The notes beneath the pieces are model-generated. The model was given only the letters and a program-made list of their open reading frames with translations, was not told the DNA's origin and made no database searches. This document shows, in pieces, positions 7,180 to 15,544 of a stretch of DNA of 54,334 nucleotides; within the stretch, counting starts at the first letter, position 1, and each line of letters opens with the position of its first letter. The stretch covers positions 1 to 54,334 of the forward strand of contig JAZRYW010000037.1 of the NCBI GenBank assembly GCA_045600965.1. The letters run 5' to 3'. The stretch is from RGIG6374 sp045600965. GTDB taxonomy: Bacteria > Bacteroidota > Bacteroidia > Bacteroidales > UBA932. Both the position numbers and the translations under genes were made by a program.

Positions 7180-9135
7180 TTATTCTTTGATTATGATCAC
7201 CGCACCGTCGTCGGGGCCGACAGAGATGCGGGTACGCAGGCCTTCGGAGAGGACGGGCAGGCCTTCCCTGTCGGATGAGATGACACTGACCGACGCTCCT
7301 TCCGGAACGGTGATTCCTCCCTCGGAGAGAATCTCACTTACCTTTTTGCGGTCATAGAGGCTGCCTTCGCTGTTTGCGACGGCGACATAGGTGACATTGC
7401 CGTGCCTGCGGGCCAGGACAGCATACCTGCCGGGATAGCCGCAGAGGAGTTTCGTGTCGTCCCAGGTCGTGGGCACTTCACGGAGGAAGTCGAGGCAGAC
7501 TGTGGGCGCATCGGTAAGGTTGTTGGGCGCCAGGGCGAAATTTTGGACGGGATTCTGGAAGAGAACCGCAGTGGCGAGCTCGAAGGCGTCGCTTGTGCGG
7601 CGTATGCTGCCGGGGAACGGGCCGGGATGGGGCCTGTTGTTGCGGTTGAGATAACGGTTCAGGAAACAGCCGCCGAATTCCATACATCCGAGAGTGTTGC
7701 GGATGAAGGGATGGGTTGTGGCGGCGCGTGATTCGATGTCACATTCATATTGGCCGAAGACAAGGTTCTCGGAAGCCCGGACGGCTTCGCTGCCCACGTA
7801 ATTGGGGTACATCCTTTCCCAGCCGCGGGGTATGGTGCAGCCGTGGAATATCACCATAAGGCCGTGGTCATCGGCGTCGCTCAGGATGGATTCGTAGTGA
7901 CGCATCGTCTCCTGCTTGTCGCCTCCGAAGAAATCGACCTTGATGCCCTTCACGCCTATGCTTTCAAGCCATTTCATTTCCGCCTTGCGGGCGATATGGT
8001 CGCTCATCACGTCGACGGGGCTCTGTGTTATGTCGTTCCACCATCCGCTTGAACTGTACCACAGAATGACCTCCACTCCCAGCGAGGCGGCATATTTCAC
8101 CATCTCTGCCATCCGTTCGCGGCCTATGGTCTGATCCCAGAGATTGTCCACGAGAACGAAGTCGAAACCGAGTGCGGCCGAGAGTTCTATGAACTTCACC
8201 TGATCGTCGTAGTTGATGCTCTGGTCCTGCCAGAGTATCCAGCTCCAGGTGCCCTTGCCGTAGGAATAGTCGTGCTCGCTGACATACCTCGGCTCCACGA
8301 CGTCCCAGGTCACGGTGGTCTGGACAATGTCGGCAAGGCCACCTACCGTAACCGTACGCCAGGGTGTTGCGCCGGGAAGTGCGAAAGCAGGTTCGGAAGT
8401 ACCGTTGCCGTTGTTCTCCTCAGCCATCGGGAAGGCTATGGAATAGCCGCCCGTTTCCGGGTTGAAATCGCTCAGACGGGAAGCGCAGTATCTGCTGTCG
8501 ACACCTGTCTCGCTGACGAGAGTCCACACGTCACCGCTGCGGAAAAGGCAGGGAAAAGTGTAGCCGTGTCCGAACTGGGAGCGCTCGTCCATAGGGCGGT
8601 CATAGGTATAATATTCCTCGTAACTGGGCTTGGTGCGCTTCCATCCTGTCATCGCATCGGACTGCGGAGTGAGGAAGGTGGTTGTTCCATCGGGGAAGAC
8701 GAATCCGGTCTTCTCCTCGAGGATACGGATGCTTGCTGTCTCACTGTCCTTGGGAATGAGGTAGCGGAACGCCACGTCGCGGGTGCTGACGCGGAACTCC
8801 ACGGTGACCTCCCGGCCAAGGGGGTTGGTGAAGGTCACAAGGGCGCGGGTCGCCTCATAGTCAATGGAACTTTTCTTGATGCGGTCGCAGGTGTAGCTTT
8901 CACGGATGACGTCACTGTCAATGCCTTTCAGGGAAAGGTCGGAGTAGTCACCCGTATTGGCCACGAACCCCAGCGGGGACGGCAAAAGGGCAGTTTTTCC
9001 ATCAACCTCAACGGAGTATGAGGAGCCGGCGAGAGACACCTTGACGCGTCCGTCGGGACTTGATATCTCATTGTGTTGTGCAAAAACGGCCTCGGCCAGA
9101 AAAACAAGAACAGCAAAGGGCAGCAATCTCTTCAT
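7180..9135 (-). CDS. Glycoside hydrolase family 97, retaining type (alpha-galactosidase-like)
   Basis: A 651-residue protein with a type I signal peptide ending at VFAQ, an N-terminal beta-sandwich, a catalytic barrel (from about residue 285) and a C-terminal beta domain, the usual GH97 layout. The motif GIKVDFFGGD places an aspartate (Asp401) at the position used as nucleophile by retaining GH97 alpha-galactosidases. Inverting SusB-like alpha-glucosidases instead use glutamate bases. A glutamate at 450 or 455 (GSEAVRASE) is the probable acid/base. Periplasmic hydrolysis of alpha-linked sugars is inferred; substrate is not proven. It follows the DUF362 gene by five bases. Confidence 0.87.
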   Translation of the reverse strand: MKRLLPFAVLVFLAEAVFAQHNEISSPDGRVKVSLAGSSYSVEVDGKTALLPSPLGFVANTGDYSDLSLKGIDSDVIRESYTCDRIKKSSIDYEATRALVTFTNPLGREVTVEFRVSTRDVAFRYLIPKDSETASIRILEEKTGFVFPDGTTTFLTPQSDAMTGWKRTKPSYEEYYTYDRPMDERSQFGHGYTFPCLFRSGDVWTLVSETGVDSRYCASRLSDFNPETGGYSIAFPMAEENNGNGTSEPAFALPGATPWRTVTVGGLADIVQTTVTWDVVEPRYVSEHDYSYGKGTWSWILWQDQSINYDDQVKFIELSAALGFDFVLVDNLWDQTIGRERMAEMVKYAASLGVEVILWYSSSGWWNDITQSPVDVMSDHIARKAEMKWLESIGVKGIKVDFFGGDKQETMRHYESILSDADDHGLMVIFHGCTIPRGWERMYPNYVGSEAVRASENLVFGQYECDIESRAATTHPFIRNTLGCMEFGGCFLNRYLNRNNRPHPGPFPGSIRRTSDAFELATAVLFQNPVQNFALAPNNLTDAPTVCLDFLREVPTTWDDTKLLCGYPGRYAVLARRHGNVTYVAVANSEGSLYDRKKVSEILSEGGITVPEGASVSVISSDREGLPVLSEGLRTRISVGPDDGAVIIIKE

Positions 9136-9140
9136 ATTCG

Positions 9141-10271
9141 TCAGACTTTAATCAGTTCATATTCACGTGAACCCAGTCCAATCTTCTCGCCGTGTTCGAG
9201 ACTGCTCTTCCATTCCGCTTCGGGATTGGCGTTGCAGAAGTGATCGTGACGGTCGATGAAACCGGGGATTGCCAGATTGTCGGTGATGCGGGTGTTGGGG
9301 CTGGGCTCCAGCGCTATGCAGGCATCGACACAGGCCTGGTCGAGAGCGACAGGGTCGAACGAGGCGAACATTCCGACATCGGGGATGATGGGAACGTCAT
9401 TCTCGGCGTGGCAGTCGCAGTTGGGGGAGACATCCACCACCAGGGAGATATGGAAATTGGGACGTCCGTCAAGAACGGCCTTGGTATATTCCGCCATACG
9501 CTTGTTGAGTATCTCGCTTGCAGCGTAGTTCTGGAACTCGACAGCATCGAAGTTGCAGGCTCCGATGCAGCGTCCGCATCCGACGCAGTTGTCATAGACA
9601 ACAGTCATCTTGCGCTTCTTCTCATCGTAGAGAAGGCCTTCGTTTGCACATTCCTTCTGACAGGCGCGGCAGCCGCGGCAGAGGTCCTCGTGGATGACGG
9701 GCTTTCCGTTGCAGTGCATATCCTTCTTGCCGGCGCGGGAACCGCAGCCCATACCTATATTCTTTATTGCTCCGCCGAAGCCGGTGTTCTCGTGGCCCTT
9801 GAAATGGGAAAGGCTGATGATGATGTCTGCATCCATAACGGCGCGGCCTATCATCGCCTCCTTGATGTATTCACCGCCCTTGACCGGAACTGCTATGTCG
9901 TCGGTGCCTTTCAGCCCATCGGCTATGATTATGGGGCAACCCGCGCTCAGAGGAGAGAATCCGTTCTCCCAGGCGCAGTAGAGGTGCTCGATGGCGTTTT
10001 TCCTGGAGCCGACATAGAGCGTGTTGCAATCAGTCAGAAAAGGCTTTCCGCCCAGTTCACGTACCGTGTCGGCCACGGCCTTGGCATAGTTGGGGCGAAG
10101 GAAACTGAGGTTGCCCATTTCACCGAAATGCATTTTGATGGCGACAAACTTGCCGTTCATATCGATATCGGCGATGCCTGCAGCCTTGATGAGTTTCTTG
10201 AATTTTGTCGGGAGACCGTCGCCATACATCTTGGTACGGAAGTCGGTGAAGAATACTTTTGATTTGGACAT
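9141..10271 (-). CDS. DUF362 protein with two 4Fe-4S clusters
   Basis: A 376-residue cytoplasmic protein. The first 185 residues are a DUF362 domain, including the SHFKGH and GFGGAIKN motifs. A ferredoxin pair follows, with cluster ligands Cys198, 201, 204 and 208 (CRGCRACQKEC) and Cys229, 232, 235 and 239 (CVGCGRCIGAC). The C-terminal part returns to DUF362 sequence. Proteins of this type are widespread in anaerobes and probably carry electrons, but their partner is unknown. It lies between a kinase-like gene and the GH97 gene, which gives no clear functional hint. Confidence 0.85.
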   Translation of the reverse strand: MSKSKVFFTDFRTKMYGDGLPTKFKKLIKAAGIADIDMNGKFVAIKMHFGEMGNLSFLRPNYAKAVADTVRELGGKPFLTDCNTLYVGSRKNAIEHLYCAWENGFSPLSAGCPIIIADGLKGTDDIAVPVKGGEYIKEAMIGRAVMDADIIISLSHFKGHENTGFGGAIKNIGMGCGSRAGKKDMHCNGKPVIHEDLCRGCRACQKECANEGLLYDEKKRKMTVVYDNCVGCGRCIGACNFDAVEFQNYAASEILNKRMAEYTKAVLDGRPNFHISLVVDVSPNCDCHAENDVPIIPDVGMFASFDPVALDQACVDACIALEPSPNTRITDNLAIPGFIDRHDHFCNANPEAEWKSSLEHGEKIGLGSREYELIKV

Positions 10272-10286
10272 AATATGGTACGTTAA

Positions 10287-11177
10287 TTAGAATCCGAATG
10301 TTTCGAAAATAAAATTCCTGTGCCGGTCAGGCATACTGCCGAGATTGTATTCGACGAGCAGGAGCTTGACACAGGTATAGGGTCTGAGGGCCTCCCACAC
10401 AGTCTGCATAGTCTGGCCGGGGCCGAAATACTTTTCCGCAAGACGGTCGTCGGAGAAGAAGTATTCCTTCGCGAAGGCGTCCCACACCTGACGGCCCTGC
10501 GCGGCATCGAAATGCATCTCCTTCTGCCGGAACTCCTCATCTGAAATCAGGCACACGCTCATCATCATACCGATATCCAGCAGAGGGAAGCCCGATGAGG
10601 CATATCCCAGGTCAATGAACAACGTTTCGTGGGGCGTGTCCATCGGCGCGCCGAAAGGAAGCGTGGAGATGACGTTGCCCACGTGCATATCGCCGTGCAG
10701 CATCGTTCCGCTGTCAGGAATGCTCCGTATGAAGGATTCGATGACAGCCTTCTGAGCGGCGTCGAAAGTGCGGCTGACCTCAAGCATATGGAGGAACTGC
10801 CGTTTCGCATCGGGGAACATCCCCTCGGGGGCGGGAGTGTTGTGGAAGACCTTGCACCATCGTGCGAAGTCGGCCGCGAATTCCGGAATACGCTCCGTCT
10901 CCTGTGAAATCATCCTGGCATAACTGCGCTTTCCGGCGATACGGCGGAAACGGATGCCTGTCCTGCTGCCATCGGTGACCAACTCTCCCGGCTTGGGTGA
11001 AGGTATGCCGAGATCATATACTTTCCTTGCCACTTCAAGCTCCTCGACTATGGGGCCGACCGGATAGTCCGTATTGTAGAGCTTTACCATCTCCGAGGCA
11101 TCAGTGAGGGAGTCATAACTCTCTCCGTTTGCACCGGCGCCGGTAAGCCTGTATTGTGAAAGATCAATTTTTTCCAT
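10287..11177 (-). CDS. APH/choline-kinase-like phosphotransferase (TIGR02172-like)
   Basis: A 296-residue protein of the aminoglycoside phosphotransferase / choline kinase fold. The catalytic loop HGDMHVGN (161-168) and the metal-binding FIDLGY segment (about 187-192, in place of the usual DFD or DxD) are present. The sequence resembles the family described from Fibrobacter as TIGR02172. The phosphate acceptor is unknown, and nothing here suggests aminoglycoside resistance. It is the second gene of the operon, four bases after the C26 gene and 15 bases before the DUF362 gene. Confidence 0.72.
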   Translation of the reverse strand: MEKIDLSQYRLTGAGANGESYDSLTDASEMVKLYNTDYPVGPIVEELEVARKVYDLGIPSPKPGELVTDGSRTGIRFRRIAGKRSYARMISQETERIPEFAADFARWCKVFHNTPAPEGMFPDAKRQFLHMLEVSRTFDAAQKAVIESFIRSIPDSGTMLHGDMHVGNVISTLPFGAPMDTPHETLFIDLGYASSGFPLLDIGMMMSVCLISDEEFRQKEMHFDAAQGRQVWDAFAKEYFFSDDRLAEKYFGPGQTMQTVWEALRPYTCVKLLLVEYNLGSMPDRHRNFIFETFGF

Positions 11178-11181
11178 ATTC

Positions 11182-12012
11182 TTACCTTTCCGCCTGTTGT
11201 ACCAGGCTTTTGAAAATACTTAGAAATGAGCTGTCCCCGGCAGCCACGGATTTCTCGGGATGGAACTGCACTCCGAGGAAGTTCGAGAAGGCCGCATCGC
11301 TTCCGTCAGGCTCGATGGCCTCGACGACTCCGTCATCCGCCCAGGCCACTGCCCTGAATCCTGCGGGGACCCGCTTCACGCTCTGATGGTGGAAGGAGTT
11401 GACTTCCACATCTGTCGCGCCGAGCATGCCGGCCAGGCGGGAGTCGGGAAGAATGCGTATATGATGTCGGAGGGTGGTGTCCGGGAAATCGCTCTGATTG
11501 TGGAATACAATCCCGGATGCCGCAGTGTCGGCGAAGGGAGTGACCTGGGTGGGGATGTCCTGGTACAGGGACCCGCCATAGGCCACGCCGATGAGTTGCA
11601 TCCCGCGGCATATGCCGAGCACAGGAATGCCGGCATCTCTGGCCACTGCAGCCAGTTTGAAATCGAATTCGTCACGGAGGGAGTCCACCCGCCCCATCTG
11701 GGGCAGAGGGTCTTCGCCATACCATTTCAGGGGATCGAAATCGGCGCCGCCCGTAAGAACAAGGGCATCAAGACGGCTCACGGCCCTGCGTATCCGGCGC
11801 TCGTCGGCAGTGAGCCTGACCGGCACGGGCCGGCCTCCGGCGGAGATGACCGCATCGAAATATGCCTGTGCGGCACCGAGTTCCGACCCGTCATTCTGGG
11901 AGGATATGCCGACAATCACCTGGTTGCCGGTGTTGAAATGGTTATATTTACATCCAGCCGGAGCCATTGAAAACAGGGCTGCAAGAGCCAGTGCGCACTT
12001 TTTATATTTCAT
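11182..12012 (-). CDS. C26 gamma-glutamyl hydrolase / class I amidotransferase-like lipoprotein
   Basis: A 276-residue PuuD-like enzyme that would hydrolyse gamma-glutamyl amide bonds. The nucleophile is Cys135 in GICRGMQ, and His251 and Glu253 come from QFHPE. PuuD-type enzymes are normally cytoplasmic, but this one begins with a hydrophobic signal and lipobox (APAGC), so it is probably exported and lipid-anchored. Substrates such as gamma-glutamyl peptides or gamma-linked cell-wall peptides are possible. ATG 12012 is chosen: the upstream TTG belongs to the promoter and no later Met would keep the signal peptide. It is the first gene of a six-gene operon. Confidence 0.82.
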   Translation of the reverse strand: MKYKKCALALAALFSMAPAGCKYNHFNTGNQVIVGISSQNDGSELGAAQAYFDAVISAGGRPVPVRLTADERRIRRAVSRLDALVLTGGADFDPLKWYGEDPLPQMGRVDSLRDEFDFKLAAVARDAGIPVLGICRGMQLIGVAYGGSLYQDIPTQVTPFADTAASGIVFHNQSDFPDTTLRHHIRILPDSRLAGMLGATDVEVNSFHHQSVKRVPAGFRAVAWADDGVVEAIEPDGSDAAFSNFLGVQFHPEKSVAAGDSSFLSIFKSLVQQAER

Positions 12013-12015
12013 ATT

Positions 12016-12046
12016 CAAAAATAGGCACTTTCCCTGTAATTGGCAA
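12016..12046 (-). promoter_or_regulatory. Promoter TTG-N20-TATTTTTG, abutting the ATG at 12012
   Basis: On the minus strand TTG (12046-12044) is followed after 20 bases by TATTTTTG (12023-12016), an ideal Bacteroidota promoter. Only AAT separates it from the ATG at 12012, so the transcript is predicted to start at or beside the initiation codon. It would drive the operon that runs down to 2827. Confidence 0.65.
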
Positions 12047-12067
12047 CAAAAATCCGATAAAAAGCGA

Positions 12068-13372
12068 TTATTCGTACCGCAACGCGGAGATAGGGTCGAT
12101 GGAGGAGGCCCTCAGGGCGGGCAGCACGCCGGAAGCAAGGCTCACAGCCGCACAGAGCGCCATAGCGGAAGCAATCCACTTCCACGGCATGACGGCGCTG
12201 AAATCAAGTGCCGCCGCTGTCAGATTGCCCGCCAGCAGCCCGAGCAGGACGCCCGCCGCGCCCCCTGTCAGGCCTATCAGCGACGACTCGCAGAGAAACT
12301 GCCGGCGAATGTCAGTGGAAGTTGCTCCCAGGGCCTTCCGCACACCTATCTCCCTGGTGCGTTCCCTGACTGCGACAAGCATTATGTTCATAAGGCCCGC
12401 CGCTGCGCCTATCAGGGTCAGCAGGCCTATGGCAAGGGCCGCAAGGGATATCGCCGACTTGAGGCTGTCGAGTTCCCGTGACATGGCCGAAGATACTGAG
12501 ATCCTGAAATCGGCGGCATCGTCATCCGTCAGCCTGCGTATCCTCTTCATAAGAGACATCGCACACGATTCGGCTTCGGCGGCAAGGACGCCGGCTTCGG
12601 GGACAACCCACAGACGATAGGACAGCCCTTCATTGCCCGGACGCGCACGGGCCAGCGAAAGCGGCACGACTACAATGTCATCGAGACCTCCTCCGAACAC
12701 GGAGCCATAGCGTTCGAGAGCACCCACCACCTGCAGTTTCATACCCTGCACGGTAATGCTTCCGCCCACTGCCGTTGCTGAGCCATAAAGGCTCTCAAGG
12801 ATGTTCCTGCCTATGATACAGACCGGAGCCGCGGATTCAAGGTCGGCCTCCGTCAGACCCCTGCCCTGCTCCAGCGAACCTCCGGCGACGGCCAGATAGT
12901 TGCAGTCGGCGCCTATGACCTGCACGTTCGGAGGGGTGCGCGCATCAGTGGAGCTGACAACGCAGCCGTCATCCGCAAATGCGAACACGGAAACCATCGA
13001 AGGAATCCTTTCGACAAAGGATTCCTTGAAGGACATCACCTGTGAGAAGGTGAGTTCGGGCCCGTTGACAACCCGCCTCCGGGAAAGGTTCCCGTCCGTG
13101 ACGGATTCCGCGCCTCCGTAGTCCGGTCTTATGACAAAGGAACCGGCTCCGAAACGGGTGAAACTTCCGGCCACTTCGTCCGAAAGCGCCTCAACCGCAG
13201 TCTCGATGCCGACGATGGACATTATGCCCACCGCAATGACGGACACCGTAAGAACCGTTCTCAACCGTGATGCGGACATCGACCTGACTGCCGCCCTGAG
13301 ACTCTCCGCAAGAGTCGCGGAGGTCCTTCCCGCCCTGCCGGCGGGGAAACCGCACATATCTTTCGCCACCAT
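12068..13372 (-). CDS. ABC transporter permease, MacB/FtsX type
   Basis: A 434-residue inner-membrane protein. A first membrane helix (about 37-57) is followed by a large periplasmic MacB_PCD domain (about 60-290). Three C-terminal helices form the FtsX permease, including the VRERTREIGVRKALGA motif after the second. Family members are mechanotransmitters that push substrates (macrolides, lipoproteins, peptides) outward from the periplasmic side with a separate ATPase and often an HlyD-like protein. Neither partner is adjacent. The gene is single and divergent from the pseudouridine synthase. A start at the internal Met (codon 6) is possible. Confidence 0.85.
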   Translation of the reverse strand: MVAKDMCGFPAGRAGRTSATLAESLRAAVRSMSASRLRTVLTVSVIAVGIMSIVGIETAVEALSDEVAGSFTRFGAGSFVIRPDYGGAESVTDGNLSRRRVVNGPELTFSQVMSFKESFVERIPSMVSVFAFADDGCVVSSTDARTPPNVQVIGADCNYLAVAGGSLEQGRGLTEADLESAAPVCIIGRNILESLYGSATAVGGSITVQGMKLQVVGALERYGSVFGGGLDDIVVVPLSLARARPGNEGLSYRLWVVPEAGVLAAEAESCAMSLMKRIRRLTDDDAADFRISVSSAMSRELDSLKSAISLAALAIGLLTLIGAAAGLMNIMLVAVRERTREIGVRKALGATSTDIRRQFLCESSLIGLTGGAAGVLLGLLAGNLTAAALDFSAVMPWKWIASAMALCAAVSLASGVLPALRASSIDPISALRYE

Positions 13373-13415
13373 ACCTGTTCAATTTTACAAATTATCCTTG
13401 AACAACAAAGATGGA

Positions 13416-13423
13416 CAAAGGTA
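13416..13423 (-). promoter_or_regulatory. Promoter -7 element TACCTTTG (MacB-like permease)
   Basis: On the minus strand TACCTTTG matches TAnnTTTG and lies 43 bases before the ATG at 13372. No good -33 TTG is seen at 19-21 bases. It forms a divergent pair with the promoter at 13434-13464. Confidence 0.45.
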
Positions 13424-13433
13424 GAAAATAAAC

Positions 13434-13464
13434 TTGAAAAATTGGCCGCCTTGCCCTAAATTTG
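13434..13464 (+). promoter_or_regulatory. Promoter TTG-N20-TAAATTTG (pseudouridine synthase)
   Basis: TTG (13434-13436), 20 bases, then TAAATTTG (13457-13464). This is a full match to the Bacteroidota promoter pattern and lies 52 bases before the ATG at 13517. It may drive the run through era, parC and aroK. Confidence 0.6.
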
Positions 13465-13516
13465 CAACGCAATCTATCGCCTGCGTTTTTGGCGGTATTG
13501 CCTGATACCGAAAGTT

Positions 13517-14635
13517 ATGGAACACAATGACAAAGAAAACCGCCGTCAGTACAACCGACAGGGCGGATCACCCGTGAGGGCGAGGAACAATGAACACGGC
13601 CGTCAGGGCTTCTCACACGACGGTCAGAGGTCTTACGGAAGGAGAAGAAACGACGAATCAGACGGACAAAGGCCGCAGGGAGGCAGAAGCCGTGGAGGTG
13701 AAAAGCCGCAGTGGGGCGAAAGGAAACAGTATGGTGAAAGGAGGCAGTTCGGCGAAAGACCGCAATACGGAGAGAGGAAACAGTTCGGCGAAAGGCCGCA
13801 GTACGGTGAGAGGAAACCTTACGGAGCAAAGGACGGGAAGCCCCACGTTCAAAGGCTCAAGACATACAAGAGGCACGACGAGCCCCAGGTCCACCCCAAT
13901 CAGAAGAACACCGATCCAAGCATCGTGCGTCTGAACAAGTTCATAGCCAACAGCGGAACCTGCTCGAGAAGAGAGGCCGACGAATACATCCAGGCCGGCC
14001 TTGTAACTGTCAACGGGACCGTGGTCACCGAACTCGGCACCAAGGTCAACATCGGTGACGACATCCGTTTCAACGGTGAAAGGCTGAAGGGCGAAAAGAA
14101 AGTATACATCGTGATGAACAAGCCCAAGGGATTCGTGACCACCACCAGCGACCCTCACGCTGACAAGACGGTGATGGACCTTATAAATCCCGACCTCTGC
14201 CCCCAGCGGATATTCCCCGTAGGGCGCCTCGACAAGGACACCACCGGAGTGCTGATGTTCACCAATGACGGCAACCTTGCCGAAAAGCTCTCCCACCCCT
14301 CCAACAACAAGAAGAAGATATATCAGGTCAAGACCGACCACCCCGTCAACAAGGAGGACTTCGAACATCTGCTGACCGGTGTGGAACTCGAGGACGGGCT
14401 TGCCGCAGCCGATATGCTGTCATACCTTGAAGGCGATATGTGCCAGCTCGGAATAGAAATCCACAGTGGCCGCAACCGCATCGTCCGCCGTATGTTCGAG
14501 GCTCTCGGCTACAGGATAAAGACCCTTGACAGGGTATACTTTGCAGGCCTCACAAAGAAGAACCTGCGCCGCGGCGCCTGGAGATTCCTCGAGGAGAGTG
14601 AGGTCAATATGCTTATAATGGGTTCATTCCAATAG
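13517..14635 (+). CDS. RluB/RsuA-family pseudouridine synthase with repeat-rich N-terminus
   Basis: A 372-residue protein. Residues 1 to about 130 are low-complexity, rich in Arg, Gly, Gln and Glu, and include seven GER.Q[YFW]-type hexapeptides. An S4 RNA-binding domain follows (about 136-180, NKFIANSGTCSRREAD) and then the RsuA-type catalytic domain with the nucleophile Asp in GRLDKDTTG. These enzymes convert one uridine of rRNA to pseudouridine, and the match to the RluB/E/F group suggests 23S rRNA. The disordered extension is absent from E. coli RluB and probably adds nonspecific RNA binding. era follows nine bases later. Confidence 0.88.
   Translation: MEHNDKENRRQYNRQGGSPVRARNNEHGRQGFSHDGQRSYGRRRNDESDGQRPQGGRSRGGEKPQWGERKQYGERRQFGERPQYGERKQFGERPQYGERKPYGAKDGKPHVQRLKTYKRHDEPQVHPNQKNTDPSIVRLNKFIANSGTCSRREADEYIQAGLVTVNGTVVTELGTKVNIGDDIRFNGERLKGEKKVYIVMNKPKGFVTTTSDPHADKTVMDLINPDLCPQRIFPVGRLDKDTTGVLMFTNDGNLAEKLSHPSNNKKKIYQVKTDHPVNKEDFEHLLTGVELEDGLAAADMLSYLEGDMCQLGIEIHSGRNRIVRRMFEALGYRIKTLDRVYFAGLTKKNLRRGAWRFLEESEVNMLIMGSFQ
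13697..13822 (+). repeat. Seven tandem 18-base coding repeats
   Basis: Seven consecutive 18-base units inside the pseudouridine synthase gene encode GEKPQW, GERKQY, GERRQF, GERPQY, GERKQF, GERPQY and GERKPY. The units differ by silent and conservative changes, so the peptide pattern rather than the DNA appears to be kept. Unit number is likely to vary between strains. Confidence 0.8.
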
Positions 14636-14643
14636 AACAAGAT

Positions 14644-15540
14644 ATGGACCGGGAAAAAAATCACAGGTCGGGTTTCGTCAACATCATCGGCAACCCCAAC
14701 GTAGGGAAATCCACCCTGATGAACGCCCTCGTCGGAGAGAAGCTCTCCATAGTGACGGCCAAGGCCCAGACCACCCGTCACCGCATAATGGGCATCGTCA
14801 ACGGGGATGACTACCAGATAGTCTATTCCGACACGCCGGGGATCCTGAAACCCAACTACAGGCTCCAGCAGTCGATGATGGACTTCGTCGACACCGCCAT
14901 TGGCGACGCCGACGTGATACTCTACGTCACCGACGTCTTCGAGAAAAGCGACAAGAACATCGAATACATCGATAAGCTGAACCGCGTGGAATGCCCTGTC
15001 GCCCTGGTCATCAACAAGATAGACAAATCCACGCAGGAGGAGGTCAACGATCTGTGGGCCCACTGGCACGAGCTTGTGCCCCGCGCCGAGATATTCGCGG
15101 CATCCGCGCTGGAGAAGTTCAATCTGGAAAGCATCTTCGACTACATCGTCGGCGCGCTGCCCGTCAGCCCTCCGTGGTATGACAAGGACACCTTCACCGA
15201 CAGGAATATGAGATTCTTCGCATCGGAGATAATCCGTGAGAAGATACTGCTTAACTACGCCAAGGAGATACCCTACTGCACCGAGGTCGTCATCGAGACC
15301 TTCAAGGAAGGAAAGGAAAGGTACGACATCGGCGCGGTCATCTACGTGATGCGCGAGACGCAGAAAGGCATCATCATCGGCAGAGGAGGTTCCGCCCTTA
15401 AGAAGGTGGCGACCGAGGCCCGCATCGATATGGAAGCATTCTTCGACAGGAAGGTGTTTCTGGAAATATTCGTCAAGGTCGACACCGACTGGCGTGAGGA
15501 CAAGAGAAAACTGAGGAAGTATGGCTATATTCTAGACTAA
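14644..15540 (+). CDS. era: GTPase Era
   Basis: A 298-residue GTPase that binds 16S rRNA near its 3' end and helps assemble the small ribosomal subunit. The G motifs are GNPNVGKST (G1), DTPG (G3), NKID (G4) and ASAL (G5). The C-terminal KH domain has IGRGGSALK. The length matches the family. It lies between an rRNA pseudouridine synthase and parC, with eight and four base gaps, so it is probably co-transcribed with both. Confidence 0.95.
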   Translation: MDREKNHRSGFVNIIGNPNVGKSTLMNALVGEKLSIVTAKAQTTRHRIMGIVNGDDYQIVYSDTPGILKPNYRLQQSMMDFVDTAIGDADVILYVTDVFEKSDKNIEYIDKLNRVECPVALVINKIDKSTQEEVNDLWAHWHELVPRAEIFAASALEKFNLESIFDYIVGALPVSPPWYDKDTFTDRNMRFFASEIIREKILLNYAKEIPYCTEVVIETFKEGKERYDIGAVIYVMRETQKGIIIGRGGSALKKVATEARIDMEAFFDRKVFLEIFVKVDTDWREDKRKLRKYGYILD

Positions 15541-15544
15541 GGCT

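Noticed and set aside
13697..13822. CRISPR-like array
   Set aside because: The repeats are contiguous, in frame with the pseudouridine synthase and without spacers; the parC repeats are the same type of case.
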